DNA of 64,000 nt from Terriglobia bacterium (GCA_020073265.1 JAIQFN010000034.1:1-64000); one strand, 5' to 3'; shown: positions 17,354-27,837, counted from the stretch's first letter. Numbers and translations are program-made. The notes: generated by a model from the sequence alone, not told the origin.

Positions 17354-20300
17354 CTATGCTTGCAATTGCGCGAAGTGCGTTTCGAGTAGTTGCAGCACCT
17401 TGGTCGGACTGCTGGCGCCATCCACTGGAAGCCGCAGTACGCCGGCCGGCGTGAACTGCGCGCCTTCGGTGTTGGTCACCAGGTTCATCAGCCGGTTCGG
17501 ATCGATGCGCGCGTCCTTGTGGAACTTGACGTTCAGCGCGCCCTGGCGGCGGTCGATCGCCTCGATGCCGAGCTTCTGCGCCGCGCTCTTCAACACTGAG
17601 AACTTCAGCAGGCTGCGGACCGCGTCGGGCGCCGGGCCGTAACGGTCTTCGAGCGCCGCCAGCACCTCGGCGGCCTCCTCGTTCGAAGCGGCATCCGCGA
17701 TGCGCTTGTACGCGCGCAGGCGCTGGTGCTCATCGGCAATGTACTCGGACGGAATGCGGATGTCGAGACCCAGGTTCAGCGTGGAGTGCACTTCGAGCGG
17801 CACCGCTTCGCCCTTCAGCTCGTGCACGGTTTCCTCGAGCAGCCGGATATACATGTCGAAGCCGACTGCACCGATGTGTCCGTGCTGTTCGCCGCCCAGG
17901 ATGTTGCCGGCGCCGCGCAGCTCCAGATCCAGCGCGGCGATCTTGAATCCCGCGCCGAGGTCGCTGAACTCCTTGAGCGCGGCCAGCCGCTTGCGCGCGA
18001 TCTCGCTCAACTCGGTGTCGGCCGGAACCAGCAGGTACGCATACGCGCGCCGGTTCGAACGCCCCACGCGGCCGCGCAACTGGTACAGCTCTGAAAGCCC
18101 GTAGCGCTCGGCATGCTCGATGACCATCGTGTTCGCGAGCGGAATGTCGAGCCCGTTCTCGGCGATGGTGGTGCAAACGAACACGTCGAACTGGTGACGC
18201 ATGAAGCCCAGCAGCGCTTTCTCCAGCTCCGCCTCGCCCATCTGCCCATGCCCCACGCCGACGCGGCAAGTCGGCACCAGTTCCTGGATCTCGGCCGCGC
18301 GCGAGAAGATGCTGTCCACGCGGTTGTGGATGAAATAGACTTGCCCGCCCCGGCTCATCTCCTGCTCGATGGCGGTGCGAATCAGCGCCGGATCGAAATG
18401 CGCCACCACCGTCTGGATGGCCAGCCGGTCCTTGGGAGGCGTCTCGATGACCGACATGTCGCGCAGGCCCAGCAGCGACATGTGCAGCGTGCGCGGGATC
18501 GGCGTCGCGCTCATGGTCAGCACGTCCACGTTGTGCTTGAGCTGCTTGATGCGTTCCTTGTGACGCACACCGAAGCGTTGCTCTTCGTCCACCACCAGCA
18601 GACCCAGGTCGTGGAACTGGACGTCTTTCGAAAGCAGGCGATGCGTTCCGATCACGATGTCCACCTTGCCCTCGGCCAGCCCAGTCAGAACGTCGGCGAT
18701 CTCCTTCTTGTCGCGAAAGCGGCTCAGCATCTCGACGTGCACCGGGAACGGCGCGAAACGCCGCTTGAAGGTCTCGAAATGCTGGAACGTGAGCACGGTG
18801 GTAGGCGCGAGCACGGCCACCTGCTTGCCATCGCCCAGCGCCTTGAACGCCGCGCGCATCGCGACTTCGGTCTTACCGTAACCGACGTCGCCGCACAGCA
18901 GCCGATCCATCGGATGGCCGCTCTCCATGTCTTTCTTGATTTGCTGGATCGCGGAGAGCTGGTCCTTGGTCTCGGTGAAATCGAAGGCGTCCTCAAACTC
19001 GCGCTGCCAGTTGCTGTCGTGTGAAAACGCGAAGCCCTCGGCCATGTGGCGCTGCGCGTAGAGTTTCAGCAGCTCGTCGGCCATGTCGCGCATTCTGGCC
19101 TTGACGCGCGACTTGGTGCGCGACCAGGTGGTGCCGCCCAACCGGTCGAGCGTCGGCGCAGCGCCTTCGCCCGCGCCCCGATACTTTTGAATCAGGTCCA
19201 GACGCGTCAGCGGAACGTAGAGCTTGGCGTCGGCGGCGTACTCGATCAGCATGAAGTCGCCTTTGTTCTCGCCTTGCGCGATTTCGCGAGTGCCCAAAAA
19301 CCGCCCGATGCCGTGCGTGACGTGAACCACGTAGTCGCCGGGCTTGAGATCCGCCAGGTCGGCGGTGAACGCTGCGAGCTGCGACTTGGTCGGACCCGGC
19401 TTGGCGATCAGGTCGGAAGTGTCGAACAGGTCTTCGGAGCCGAACAGCGCGATGCGCGGCTCCGGAAAAACCACGCCGCGCCGCACCAGCCCCTTCACCA
19501 GCAGGGTGCTGGCCACCGCGCCTGCTACATAAGAGCGCTCGGCCAGATACGGCCGCGTGGCATCCGCCGGATCGAGTCCGAGCTGAAAGGGAACCGCGTA
19601 CTCCTGAAAAATGTCGGCCAGCCGCTCCAGCTCGCCCGTGGATCGCGCGAAAAAGATCACGCGATAGCCTTGCTCCACCAGGTTGCGCGCTTCGGCGATC
19701 GCGGCCTGCACGTTGCCATGGAAAGCGAGCGACGGCCGCGAGGCGAGCGCCGGGTTGCTTGCTTCGGCGCCGGCGCTGGTGATAAGCTCCAGTTCCCGCA
19801 GCGCCAGTTCGCCTTCGGACTCCAGGCTGCCGTGAAGCTCGCCCCAGGTGTAGAAGTTCTTGTCCGGAGGGCAGGGGAAAACGCGATCGGTTTCTTCCAG
19901 CCGCTTCCAGAGACGGCCGGCCGCCGAAGCAATCTGCTCCGGTTCATCCAGCACCACCAGCGGATTCTCGGCCAGCGCAAACAGCGATTGCGAACGCGGG
20001 CGCGCCAGCGGCACCAGAAATTCCCAGCCCGGAAAGGGATCGCCCGGACTTGCGACATCCACTTCTTCGGCGATGGCCTGCAGCACCTCGCGCGACTTCG
20101 GATATTCCGCCAGCGGCAGCAGCGTCGCTTCAGCGATCTTCATCACCGAGCGCTGCGTCTCGACGTCGAAGCGGCGGATGGATTCAATCAGATCGCCGAA
20201 CAGCTCGATGCGGATGGGCTTGGAAGCTTCCGCCGGGAAGATGTCGAGAATGCCGCCACGCAGCGAGTACTCGCCCACCATCTCAACCGGATCGCGCTTC

Positions 20301-20824
20301 TCATAGCCGATGCTCTCCAAGTGCGCCAGCAAATCTTCGAGCGGAACCTCTTCACCTACTCGCAGCGTGAGCGCGAGCTGGCGATAAAAGTCGGCCGGCT
20401 CGGTGCGAAGCAAGGCCGACGCCACCGGCGTGATCGTAATGGTGGTTTTGCGCGACGCCAGCCGCCACAGTCCCACGGCGCGCTGCTCGCTGATCTCGCT
20501 GTGCGGCGACATGCGCTGCGAGGGCAGCACGTCCAGTGCGGGGATGTTCTGCGGCCGCGGGATGTCGGAGGTCACCAGCAGATCGAAAAACGTGTCCACC
20601 AGCTCGCCCAGCGTCTCGGCTTCCTTGTTGCCGTCGACGACGACAATGATATTGCGCTCGGTGAGCTGCCAGAGCAGCACCAGGTACAACGCTTTCGCGG
20701 TGGTGGTGAGGCCGGAGAGCGAAAGCCGCGCCGTGCGGTTGCGGGTCAACCGGCTGACGACGTCCTGAAAAGCCGGATCGCGGCTCAGCGATTCCAGCAG
20801 ATCGCGAATAGCAGGATGGGTCAC
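17354..20824 (-). CDS. mfd: Transcription-repair coupling factor
   Basis: This 1156-residue protein removes RNA polymerase stalled at DNA damage and recruits UvrA. The UvrB-like region comes first ([40 protein letters not shown]). The RNA-polymerase-interacting CarD-like domain is near 490-560 ([19 protein letters not shown]). The RecG-like translocase has Walker A GDVGYGKT (645-652), the DEEQ box (746-749) with [25 protein letters not shown] and [18 protein letters not shown]. The C-terminal TRCF domain includes [20 protein letters not shown]. The start is GTG. Length is normal. It is probably transcribed with the MFS gene downstream. Confidence 0.97.
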   Translation of the reverse strand: MTHPAIRDLLESLSRDPAFQDVVSRLTRNRTARLSLSGLTTTAKALYLVLLWQLTERNIIVVVDGNKEAETLGELVDTFFDLLVTSDIPRPQNIPALDVLPSQRMSPHSEISEQRAVGLWRLASRKTTITITPVASALLRTEPADFYRQLALTLRVGEEVPLEDLLAHLESIGYEKRDPVEMVGEYSLRGGILDIFPAEASKPIRIELFGDLIESIRRFDVETQRSVMKIAEATLLPLAEYPKSREVLQAIAEEVDVASPGDPFPGWEFLVPLARPRSQSLFALAENPLVVLDEPEQIASAAGRLWKRLEETDRVFPCPPDKNFYTWGELHGSLESEGELALRELELITSAGAEASNPALASRPSLAFHGNVQAAIAEARNLVEQGYRVIFFARSTGELERLADIFQEYAVPFQLGLDPADATRPYLAERSYVAGAVASTLLVKGLVRRGVVFPEPRIALFGSEDLFDTSDLIAKPGPTKSQLAAFTADLADLKPGDYVVHVTHGIGRFLGTREIAQGENKGDFMLIEYAADAKLYVPLTRLDLIQKYRGAGEGAAPTLDRLGGTTWSRTKSRVKARMRDMADELLKLYAQRHMAEGFAFSHDSNWQREFEDAFDFTETKDQLSAIQQIKKDMESGHPMDRLLCGDVGYGKTEVAMRAAFKALGDGKQVAVLAPTTVLTFQHFETFKRRFAPFPVHVEMLSRFRDKKEIADVLTGLAEGKVDIVIGTHRLLSKDVQFHDLGLLVVDEEQRFGVRHKERIKQLKHNVDVLTMSATPIPRTLHMSLLGLRDMSVIETPPKDRLAIQTVVAHFDPALIRTAIEQEMSRGGQVYFIHNRVDSIFSRAAEIQELVPTCRVGVGHGQMGEAELEKALLGFMRHQFDVFVCTTIAENGLDIPLANTMVIEHAERYGLSELYQLRGRVGRSNRRAYAYLLVPADTELSEIARKRLAALKEFSDLGAGFKIAALDLELRGAGNILGGEQHGHIGAVGFDMYIRLLEETVHELKGEAVPLEVHSTLNLGLDIRIPSEYIADEHQRLRAYKRIADAASNEEAAEVLAALEDRYGPAPDAVRSLLKFSVLKSAAQKLGIEAIDRRQGALNVKFHKDARIDPNRLMNLVTNTEGAQFTPAGVLRLPVDGASSPTKVLQLLETHFAQLQA

Positions 20825-20878
20825 GAGCGAGGGTCGAAGAAGCGCCGGGACAGAGCGCTTCGCTTCATTCCTATTTTA

Positions 20879-22204
20879 CTAGTGCAGCAGCGCCTTCAGC
20901 TTCAAGATCAACAAACGCGATTCCAGCGAAATGTTATCCAGCCCCATCGATTCCGGGCTGACCTTGAATTCATCCAGATATTCGGCAAAGTCCTGCACGT
21001 TTTGAAGACAGTTGAACTCCTGGCCGTCGCGCCGGCAGGTAGCACGCTCGCAGTCGCAAGCTTGAGCGAACGCCTCGGAGAGCAGGTGCGCCGCCAGGCT
21101 GGCATTCGCGAGCTCGTTGCGTCGCGCAAAATCGCGGCTGAGGATGGCGAGGTAGCCCAGACGATCGTCACTGAGCGGCAGCTTCCCCGTTGTGCTCAGC
21201 GCTTCTGAAGCTACACTGGCGCGTTGCTGCGGCGTCAGGTCCTCGCGCCTGGACAGCTTGATCAATTCCGCCGCCCGGTCCGAGAGCGACTCCATCCGCC
21301 GCACTTCCGACAAAGCCTCCGAGTAAGAAAGGTTAGAAACATCGGGAGAAACGTCACCCTTCTTCTCTTCCTGCGCCGCGATTGCGATTTCCGGCTGCGG
21401 CGGCAAATCCAACTCCTTCCATTCGTCTTTGTATTGCGCGAGTAAAGCGGGGTCGATCGATCCCAGCAGTGCGGCGATCTGGCGAAACAGATGCTCCCGC
21501 GTGTCCCGTGGTTGTTCGCGAAGGCGCTGGGAGGTGGCCGCGCCCACAGCCTTGTCGATCGCCTCGATGGCCAACGGCCGGTTGAACGCCGCTATCTGTT
21601 TACTCTGTTCGAGAAGATAGAGAACGTCCTCCGGAAAATAAGACGCCGCCGGGAACGCCGCCAGGATTTCCGAGAACAACTCCGCGGCCGCCTGCCGATC
21701 CTTCTGACTCAAGTCTTCGAGAATTCTGGATGCGCTGACCAGGCGGAAGGCGCCCGCGCGCAACCCGTTGGTCACCATGCGGCGTGCCTCCACCGGGCGC
21801 GGTTCTAGGAACAGATAAAGCTGGTCGTACGCCCGAGCCACGTAGTCGCGTTCCGCGTCGCGGCCGAGCAACCGGCTCACTCGTTCCGCCTGTTCGAGAT
21901 CGAGCGGAGCCCAGGCGCGCGCCAGCCGGACACCGAGCAGGCCTTGCTCGGCTGGATCTGTGACGCCGCTGAGCGCTGACTGCGAATCCCGCAACAGTTC
22001 GCTGGCGACGCTTGGATATCGAGCGCCCAAGACATCGGCCGTCTGGAGCCGGCTGTCGATGCCGAATGCCACCGGCTCGGACGCGGCCAGCCTGCGAATC
22101 TGGCCGACCAGAACGTTGATCTCTTTCTCGCGGGGGCTCGGCTCGGGCGCGGCGCGTTGCGGCGACTGCGCCAGCCACAGGAATCCCAGCAACCAGAACG
22201 TCAC
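20879..22204 (-). CDS. Secreted protein of unknown function with C-terminal cysteine cluster
   Basis: This 441-residue protein begins at a GTG with a short hydrophobic leader (residues 1-16, FWLLGFLWLAQ). The body is helical and alanine/leucine/arginine rich, with a repeat-like look: RAWAPLDLEQAERVSRLLGR, ARAYDQLYLFLEPRPVEARR, ASRILEDLSQKDRQAAAELF. Near the C terminus is a cluster of cysteines, CDCERATC and C399 (Cys 383, 385, 390, 399). I do not recognise the family. It starts 9 bases after the ankyrin protein gene, so they form one transcript and may act together outside the cytoplasm. Confidence 0.8.
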   Translation of the reverse strand: MTFWLLGFLWLAQSPQRAAPEPSPREKEINVLVGQIRRLAASEPVAFGIDSRLQTADVLGARYPSVASELLRDSQSALSGVTDPAEQGLLGVRLARAWAPLDLEQAERVSRLLGRDAERDYVARAYDQLYLFLEPRPVEARRMVTNGLRAGAFRLVSASRILEDLSQKDRQAAAELFSEILAAFPAASYFPEDVLYLLEQSKQIAAFNRPLAIEAIDKAVGAATSQRLREQPRDTREHLFRQIAALLGSIDPALLAQYKDEWKELDLPPQPEIAIAAQEEKKGDVSPDVSNLSYSEALSEVRRMESLSDRAAELIKLSRREDLTPQQRASVASEALSTTGKLPLSDDRLGYLAILSRDFARRNELANASLAAHLLSEAFAQACDCERATCRRDGQEFNCLQNVQDFAEYLDEFKVSPESMGLDNISLESRLLILKLKALLH

Positions 22205-22213
22205 GACGTGGGT

Positions 22214-24040
22214 CTAACGTTCCAGGCTCTTCAGCAGACTGGCCTGGCCGTATTTGCGCGCCAGATCCTGTGCCGTCAAACGTTCCTTCGAACGCGCCTT
22301 AGTGTTCGCTCCGGACTTGATCAGCAGATTGACCATCTCGGAATCGCCGAAGTCAATGGAAGCGGCGTACAGCAGCGGAGTCATGCCGAGCTTGTCGACG
22401 GCGTTCACGTTAGCGCCGCGCGAAAGGAGCAGCCGCGCGAGCACCGGCCGGCCGTTGATTACGGCCAAATCCAGGAGCGTGACACCGCTGCCATCGGCCA
22501 GGTCGACCGGAAGCCCCGCATCCAGAAGCGCCTTGAACGTAGCGGGATCATCGAACCCAATCGGCGTGGAGGCCGTGACGCCCTCAAAGAAACCCAGGAA
22601 CAGGAACTTGTCGTCCAGCTTGTCGCCCTTGGCGATGAGCTGTGGAAACATGTCCGCGTTGCCGGACATCGTGGCGAGCCCGAACGCTGTAGCGTTGAAC
22701 AACGGCGCGCCGGAACCCTTCGGCAGCCGCACCTCGGCGCCACGCTCGAGCAGCAACCGCATCACTGGCGACGATCCCGGATATTGCGCGGCTACGAGCA
22801 ACGCCGAATACTTGGTCTTCGCCCGAGCGTTCACCTTGGCGCCATGCTCGAGCAGCAGCTTGGCTTTTTCGATGTTCGGCATGGCCATCATCAAGGCCGT
22901 CGTGCCGTCTTTGGTGGCCGAGTTCGGATCGAACTTTTTGTCCAACAGGGCGCGCAGTTCCGCGGGCGTGCCGAATAGCACAGTCTCGGCCCACGATTCA
23001 ATTCCGGAAGGCTCGGCTTCGCGCAGCGGCGGCGCGTTCTGCTTTTGCGCCGGTCCGAGCGCGCCGGCCAGCGCCATCACGGACCAGGACGCGCCCATCT
23101 GGGAGATGAACTGATCGTGGCCGTAAGGATAGCCGCTCTCAAAGTACGGCGGGCTGACCACCGCGGGCGGATGCAGTCGCGAGACGACGTGCCAGGAGCC
23201 GTCCGGCTGCTGGGAATCGAGCAGGAAGCGCAGGCCGTGCGACCACACCGGATCGCTCACCGCCATGCCGCCGGCCTCGTGCAGTGCAACCAGCGCCTCG
23301 CCTGTCGAATAGGCGTCGCTAGGCCGGCCGACGATCGACTTCCAGCCGCCGTCTGATTGCTGTGTCGCCGCAAGCTCGGCCGCGCGTTTCGCAAGGTCGC
23401 TCTGCGCCGCGCCTGCCCAATGCAGGCCGAGCAACTGATAGGTTCGTTCCTCGGTATCGCGCGGCTGTTGCGAACTCAACCACGCCCTGGCCCGCTCGAC
23501 GCGCTTTAGTGTATCGGCGGCCAGCGACGCATGATGATAGAGCTGGATAGCGCGCATCGCAACTGTGGTGGCCGTGATATAGCTGTAAGCCTGCGGCGGC
23601 CGCTCGTCGCTGGTCACCCAGTGGCCATCGGGTTTTTGGCGCAGCGCGATGTGACGGGCATAAATCGCCGTCGTCAGATTGGGGCGCACACCGGCGGCGT
23701 CCATGCCCAGTAGCCGTATGGCGTCGTCCATGGCGGGATCGATGATGTGCGAGTATTGAACGGCGCGGTCGAGGCTGGCGTAAGGACCGAAACCGCGCGC
23801 GACGTCGTTGTGCGCAATCTGCTCATTGAGCGGGATCCCGTGCTCTCGCGCGGCGCGATAAGCGATGGCCGGCAGGAGCTGGTTGTGGCACGAATAGCAG
23901 GTCTGTTTCGCGTACCAGTCCTTCTGAGCGTTCTCGAGCAGCGCGATGGCCTTGGAAGCGGCATCGCGAATTCGATCGGGAGCGAGGTTCGCCGCGGACC
24001 CTAGCGCGGCGCAAAGCAGCAAGCCAACAAAGATCCGCAT
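22214..24040 (-). CDS. Secreted c-haem-motif, QW-repeat and ankyrin protein
   Basis: This 608-residue protein has a signal peptide (1-17), then CYSCH at residues 48-52, a c-type haem attachment motif. Residues about 60-340 have the repeat pattern of the alpha/alpha toroid of terpene cyclases and prenyltransferases, with QW motifs RQKPDGHW, QQSDGGWK and SQQPDGSWH. Residues about 345-608 are ankyrin repeats (KDGTTALMMAMPNIEKAKLL, ALLVAAQYPGSSPVMRLLLE, GMTPLLYAASIDFGDSEMVN, TAQDLARKYG). The cyclase acid motif DXDD is not seen, so cyclase activity is unlikely; the toroid may serve as a scaffold. A secreted redox or sensing role is inference. It sits upstream of the 441-residue secreted protein. 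Confidence 0.85.
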   Translation of the reverse strand: MRIFVGLLLCAALGSAANLAPDRIRDAASKAIALLENAQKDWYAKQTCYSCHNQLLPAIAYRAAREHGIPLNEQIAHNDVARGFGPYASLDRAVQYSHIIDPAMDDAIRLLGMDAAGVRPNLTTAIYARHIALRQKPDGHWVTSDERPPQAYSYITATTVAMRAIQLYHHASLAADTLKRVERARAWLSSQQPRDTEERTYQLLGLHWAGAAQSDLAKRAAELAATQQSDGGWKSIVGRPSDAYSTGEALVALHEAGGMAVSDPVWSHGLRFLLDSQQPDGSWHVVSRLHPPAVVSPPYFESGYPYGHDQFISQMGASWSVMALAGALGPAQKQNAPPLREAEPSGIESWAETVLFGTPAELRALLDKKFDPNSATKDGTTALMMAMPNIEKAKLLLEHGAKVNARAKTKYSALLVAAQYPGSSPVMRLLLERGAEVRLPKGSGAPLFNATAFGLATMSGNADMFPQLIAKGDKLDDKFLFLGFFEGVTASTPIGFDDPATFKALLDAGLPVDLADGSGVTLLDLAVINGRPVLARLLLSRGANVNAVDKLGMTPLLYAASIDFGDSEMVNLLIKSGANTKARSKERLTAQDLARKYGQASLLKSLER

Positions 24041-24069
24041 GCCTCGGATTCTATCAGACCGGCACAGGC

Positions 24070-25224
24070 TCAGCGCCGCAACCGCACTACGGTCTCCAGG
24101 TGGAACGTCCGCGGGAACAGATCCACCAACGCAATCTTCTCAATGCGGTAGCCGCCGGCCAGCAGCCCTTGTAAATCGCGCGCCAGCGTCGCCGGATCGC
24201 AGGCCACGATGGTGACTCGCGGCGCCCGGATGCGCGACAGCTCCTTCACCACCGGCTTGCCCAGGCCGGCCCGCGGTGGATCGGCCAGGATAAAATCGGG
24301 CGTGCTCTCCAGGCGCGCCAGGAATTCTTCCACGCTGCTGTTCTCGGCGGCGACGCGATCCGCAACGTTGTGCGCCAGGTCGCGAAACGCGCTGTGGCCG
24401 GCTTCCACGGCGGTCACTCGCTGGAAGCGCCCGGCCAGATGCCTGGAAAAGAGACCGACGCCCGCGTAGAGGTCCACCGCCGAGTCCCCCTGCTGGTCTT
24501 CCAGCGCGCAAGCCACCAGGCCATCCACCAGAAATCGATTCACCTGAAAAAACGAATTGCGGCTGACGCGGAATCCGGCGTATTCGATCGGGCCGGTGGT
24601 GCCGGCCGTTTCCAGGATCGAGAACACCGAGCGCGGCGCACGGTCCAGAAGATTCATCTGCACTTCGTTTTCGTTGGTAAACAGGTCCACCGCGCCGCTA
24701 AACGAACTGAGGCGCGCAAGCTGCGCATTGAGCTTGGCGATGACCTGGTTGAGAACCGGCGAAGCGATGGGGCAATGCTCGATGGCACAGAGACGGCGCG
24801 AGCCGTGCTCGAAGTAGCCAACCTGCCCGCGGTCGATATGCAGTTGGACGCGGTTGCGATAGCCCCAGGGATCGGCCGTGATCGCGGCGATCTCGCCATC
24901 GAATTCGATCTTGCCCACGCGCCGCAGCACTTCGCGCAGGATGGCCACCTTCTGCTCGACTTCGAGCGCGTAGTCAACGTGCTGATACTGGCAGCCTCCG
25001 CAGCGCTGGAAGTAAGGACAAGCCGGCGCGACGCGCGCAGCCGCAGGCGAGATCACTTCGAGCAAGCGCCCGCGGAACATATCGTTCTTGACGCGGTCGA
25101 GCGAGGCGCGCACCACTTCTCCTGGCGCCACGTAGGGAATCAGGACCACTTTACCCTCGATCCGCGCCAGTCCGTCTCCGCCGTACACCAGTTTTTCTAT
25201 GCTGAGCGTTTCTTCGGTGGGCAA
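24070..25224 (-). CDS. TrmA/RumA-type tRNA or rRNA (uracil-5-)-methyltransferase
   Basis: This 384-residue protein methylates uracil C5 in RNA. An N-terminal TRAM domain (IEKLVYGGDGLARIEGKVVL) is followed by the 4Fe-4S cysteines (Cys69, 75, 78 in CPYFQRCGGC, and another in RRLCAIEHC). The methyltransferase domain has YRNRVQLHI, SFFQVNRFLVDGL, VDLYAGVGLFSRHLA (SAM motif) and DPPRAGLG. The nucleophile region is VACDPATLARDLQGL and the C terminus is DLFPRTFHLETVVRL. Whether it is RumA-like (rRNA) or TrmA-like (tRNA) is not decided; the Fe-S site favours the RumA/RlmD group. The start is TTG. It is divergent from trpS with 37 bases between. Confidence 0.93.
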   Translation of the reverse strand: MPTEETLSIEKLVYGGDGLARIEGKVVLIPYVAPGEVVRASLDRVKNDMFRGRLLEVISPAAARVAPACPYFQRCGGCQYQHVDYALEVEQKVAILREVLRRVGKIEFDGEIAAITADPWGYRNRVQLHIDRGQVGYFEHGSRRLCAIEHCPIASPVLNQVIAKLNAQLARLSSFSGAVDLFTNENEVQMNLLDRAPRSVFSILETAGTTGPIEYAGFRVSRNSFFQVNRFLVDGLVACALEDQQGDSAVDLYAGVGLFSRHLAGRFQRVTAVEAGHSAFRDLAHNVADRVAAENSSVEEFLARLESTPDFILADPPRAGLGKPVVKELSRIRAPRVTIVACDPATLARDLQGLLAGGYRIEKIALVDLFPRTFHLETVVRLRR

Positions 25225-25261
25225 GCCTAAGCTTACCCTACGCTACCATGGAGAATTCAAC

Positions 25262-26251
25262 ATGAAGGCACGCATCTTCAGCGGCGTTCAGCCGTCCGGC
25301 AATCTGCACATCGGAAATTATCTCGGGGCGTTGAAGAACTGGGTGGAGATCCAGGGCGATTACGAGAGCATCTTCGGCATCGTCGACCTGCACGCGGTCA
25401 CGGTTTACCAGAGCCCCGCGGAGCTGCGAGCGAAGATTCTCGAAACCGCCGCGCTGTTCTTGGCGGTTGGCATCGACCCGCGGCAATCCAGCATCGTGGT
25501 GCAGTCGTCGGTGCCGGAGCATTCCGAGCTGGCCTGGATGCTGACCTGCGTGACTCCGGTGGGGTGGCTGGAGCGGATGACGCAGTACAAAGCCAAGTCG
25601 CAGGAGCAGGAAACCATCGGCGACGGCCTGCTGCAATACCCGGTGCTGATGGCCGCCGACATCCTGATCTACCAGGCGGCGATCGTGCCGGTGGGCGACG
25701 ACCAGGCGCAGCACCTGGAACTCACGCGCGACATCGCGCAGCGCTTCAATTCGCTGTATGGCGAGACGTTCGTGATGCCTGCCACGCACCTGCCCACGGT
25801 CGGGTCGCGCGTCATGGGGCTGGACGATCCCGAGAAGAAGATGAGCAAGTCGGCCACCGGATCGGGACACGCCATCGGGCTGCTCGACCCGCCGGAGCAG
25901 ATTCGCAAGAAGATCATGCGCGCCACCACCGACTCGCAGCCGCAAGTGGATTTCGACTGCCTGGGCGCGGGCGTGCGCAACCTGATCGACATCAGCCAGG
26001 CGTTCATGAGTTGGACCAGCGCCGAGAGCCGGACCGAGTTCCAAGGAATGCGCTATGGCGATCTGAAGAAGAAGGTCGCCGAGATCGTGGTGTCCAAGGT
26101 GGAGCCGATCCAGCAACGCTACCGCGAGATCACCTCGGAGCCCGGTTACGTCGACGCTGTTCTTGCGCAGGGAGCCGAACGCGTGTCGCCGATCGCGAAA
26201 TCCACCGTGCGGCTGGTGAAGGAGCGCATGGGCCTCTACACCGCCGTTTGA
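25262..26251 (+). CDS. trpS: Tryptophanyl-tRNA synthetase
   Basis: This 329-residue class I synthetase charges tRNA-Trp. The HIGH motif is NLHIGNYLG (about 15-22), and KMSKS is at about 193-197 (EKKMSKSATGSG). ADILIYQAAIVPVGDDQAQH, EYTRD-like ELTRDIAQRFN and the tRNA-contacting C-terminal helices (RYREITSEPGYVDAVLAQGA) are all present. Length matches bacterial TrpS. ATG at 25262 removes a 21-residue extension that would read through the divergent promoter region. Its stop codon directly abuts the convergent PEP-CTERM gene's stop, with no gap. Confidence 0.97.
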   Translation: MKARIFSGVQPSGNLHIGNYLGALKNWVEIQGDYESIFGIVDLHAVTVYQSPAELRAKILETAALFLAVGIDPRQSSIVVQSSVPEHSELAWMLTCVTPVGWLERMTQYKAKSQEQETIGDGLLQYPVLMAADILIYQAAIVPVGDDQAQHLELTRDIAQRFNSLYGETFVMPATHLPTVGSRVMGLDDPEKKMSKSATGSGHAIGLLDPPEQIRKKIMRATTDSQPQVDFDCLGAGVRNLIDISQAFMSWTSAESRTEFQGMRYGDLKKKVAEIVVSKVEPIQQRYREITSEPGYVDAVLAQGAERVSPIAKSTVRLVKERMGLYTAV

Positions 26252-27013
26252 TTACGCCGAAGTTTCGGGCGAGCGCGAAGAGCGCGAGCGGAATTTCCTG
26301 ATCAACGGAATCGCGAGCAGGCCGGCGGCCGCGACGGGCCAACTAGCGGGCTCCGGAACAGCGGGCGGCGGAGGCGGCGGGTCCACCGCGGTTCCGAAAT
26401 CATCCATACCGAAACCGTCGTTGCCCGAATTGTTCAGCCACTTCACGCTGCCGATGGAGCTGGCGGAATTGATTCCGACGAAATAAAGGTTGCCGTCCCC
26501 GGCGTAGTTGCTGAAGGACGGGAACGTGTAGGTGGTTCCATCCGCGGTCTGGATCTGCAGGACGCCGCCGCAATCGCCCACGTCGGTGATGAAGAAGAAC
26601 AGGGTGGAAGCCGAAGTGGTCAGTTGCATCCGCGTGATGTCGTTCGAATCCAACCAATTGCTGCCGCCGGACGTGGTGTTGAAGCGGCCGGAGAATGGCG
26701 TATCGGAGCTGTTCAGAATGGTGAACTGATCCGTGTGAGTCCCATTGCTCTGCTGTGGGTCGCCGGCCTGGCTGCCCGGCGCAACGCTGAAAGTGCCCGC
26801 GCCGGTGGACAGGCTGTTGTAGGGTCCGTAGCCAAAGCCCTCGAAGTTTTCCAGCATGACAGGGTTCCAGTTGACGCCTAAAGTTGACAGGATCCAGGCG
26901 TTCCTAGCGGCCACTGCGTTGCCTGTGCTGGTCTCAGGCAGCACGGTGATGCTGGTAGCGCTCGCCAAAGTCGCCGAACAGGCGAATAGCATCGAGAGCA
27001 GAAAGCTTTTCAT
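26252..27013 (-). CDS. PEP-CTERM sorting-domain protein
   Basis: This 253-residue exported protein begins with a signal peptide (1-20) and ends with a PEP-CTERM sorting signal: VPEPASW, a hydrophobic segment PVAAAGLLAIPLI and a basic tail RKFRSRSSRS. Exosortase cleaves such tails; no exosortase gene is in the window. The body is beta-rich with SLSTGAGTFSVAPGSQAGDP, GRFNTTSGGSNWLDSNDITR and GSVKWLNNSGNDGFGMDDFG, and a poly-proline stretch before the sorting tag. It is a paralogue of the next gene upstream (27118-27837). Extracellular display or matrix binding is the likely role. Confidence 0.9.
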   Translation of the reverse strand: MKSFLLSMLFACSATLASATSITVLPETSTGNAVAARNAWILSTLGVNWNPVMLENFEGFGYGPYNSLSTGAGTFSVAPGSQAGDPQQSNGTHTDQFTILNSSDTPFSGRFNTTSGGSNWLDSNDITRMQLTTSASTLFFFITDVGDCGGVLQIQTADGTTYTFPSFSNYAGDGNLYFVGINSASSIGSVKWLNNSGNDGFGMDDFGTAVDPPPPPPAVPEPASWPVAAAGLLAIPLIRKFRSRSSRSPETSA

Positions 27014-27117
27014 GACCGTCTCACCAGGCCTAAGAATGCGGCCTGAGGGCGGAAAACTTATGAGGCGTTCGATTTAGAACCCGGGAAAAAAGGTACTGGT
27101 ACGACAACCAGCGAGTA

Positions 27118-27837
27118 CTACATGACTTCACGTCTTTTCATCTTAGTAAAGAAGATGATGGCGATCAGAGCGGCTGCGGCGGTGGGCAACGAAGCGGGCT
27201 CCGGCACTTCGGGCGGTTCTTCGATTTTTCCGAAGTCGTCCAGGCCGAAGCCATCATTGGTCGAAGAGTTCAGCCAGGAAATGGTTCCCAGCGGCGCATC
27301 CGAAGTGATGCCAACGAAATAGATGCTTCCATCCGGCAAGTGCATCTGGAAGCTGGCGGTGGTTCCGTCGGCGGTTTTCAGTGTCAGGAGGCCATCGACA
27401 TCATCGACATCGGTCATGAAGAAATAAGTATTGGATAGCGATGTAGTGAGCTGCAGTTGCGTGATGTCGTTGGAATCCAGCCAGCCCTTGCCGCCGGGCG
27501 TGGTGTTGAATCGTCCGATGTAAGGCGAATCGGAGCTGTTGAGGATGGCGAAGCGATTGGTCTTGTCGCCGTTGGACTGGAGCGGATCGCCGGGCTGGCT
27601 GCCGGGCATCACGCTGAAGGTGCCGATGCTCGAGAGCAGGGCGGGATAGGGTCCATAGAGATAGTTTTCAAACGATTCGGTTACGTTGAGCGTGTAATCA
27701 GGGTCGAAGTTTGCCGCGAGCCAGTTAGATCGGGCTGTTACGGCGTCAGCGATGCCGGAGGCCGGCATGATGGTGATGGTGGTGGAGCTTGCGGGCGCCA
27801 CTAGGGCGGCCAAGAGCACCAAAAGCGTGCTTTTCAT
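27118..27837 (-). CDS. PEP-CTERM sorting-domain protein, paralogue
   Basis: This 239-residue protein parallels its neighbour nearly block for block: signal peptide, ENYLYGPYPALLSSIGTFSV, GRFNTTPGGKGWLDSNDITQ, then ISWLNSSTNDGFGLDDFG, and the tail VPEPASLPTAAAALIAIIFF followed by TKMKRREVM. The two genes are therefore a tandem duplication, 104 bases apart on the same strand. Sorting by an exosortase encoded elsewhere is expected from the family. The motif LDSNDITRMQLTTS or LDSNDITQLQLTTS in both suggests a conserved fold, perhaps a beta-sandwich adhesive or binding domain. Confidence 0.9.
   Translation of the reverse strand: MKSTLLVLLAALVAPASSTTITIMPASGIADAVTARSNWLAANFDPDYTLNVTESFENYLYGPYPALLSSIGTFSVMPGSQPGDPLQSNGDKTNRFAILNSSDSPYIGRFNTTPGGKGWLDSNDITQLQLTTSLSNTYFFMTDVDDVDGLLTLKTADGTTASFQMHLPDGSIYFVGITSDAPLGTISWLNSSTNDGFGLDDFGKIEEPPEVPEPASLPTAAAALIAIIFFTKMKRREVM

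Noticed and set aside
19046-21208. 720-codon open frame on the plus strand
   Set aside because: It lies antisense over mfd and has Arg/Gln/His-rich composition without motifs, as expected from the reverse frame of a high-GC gene.
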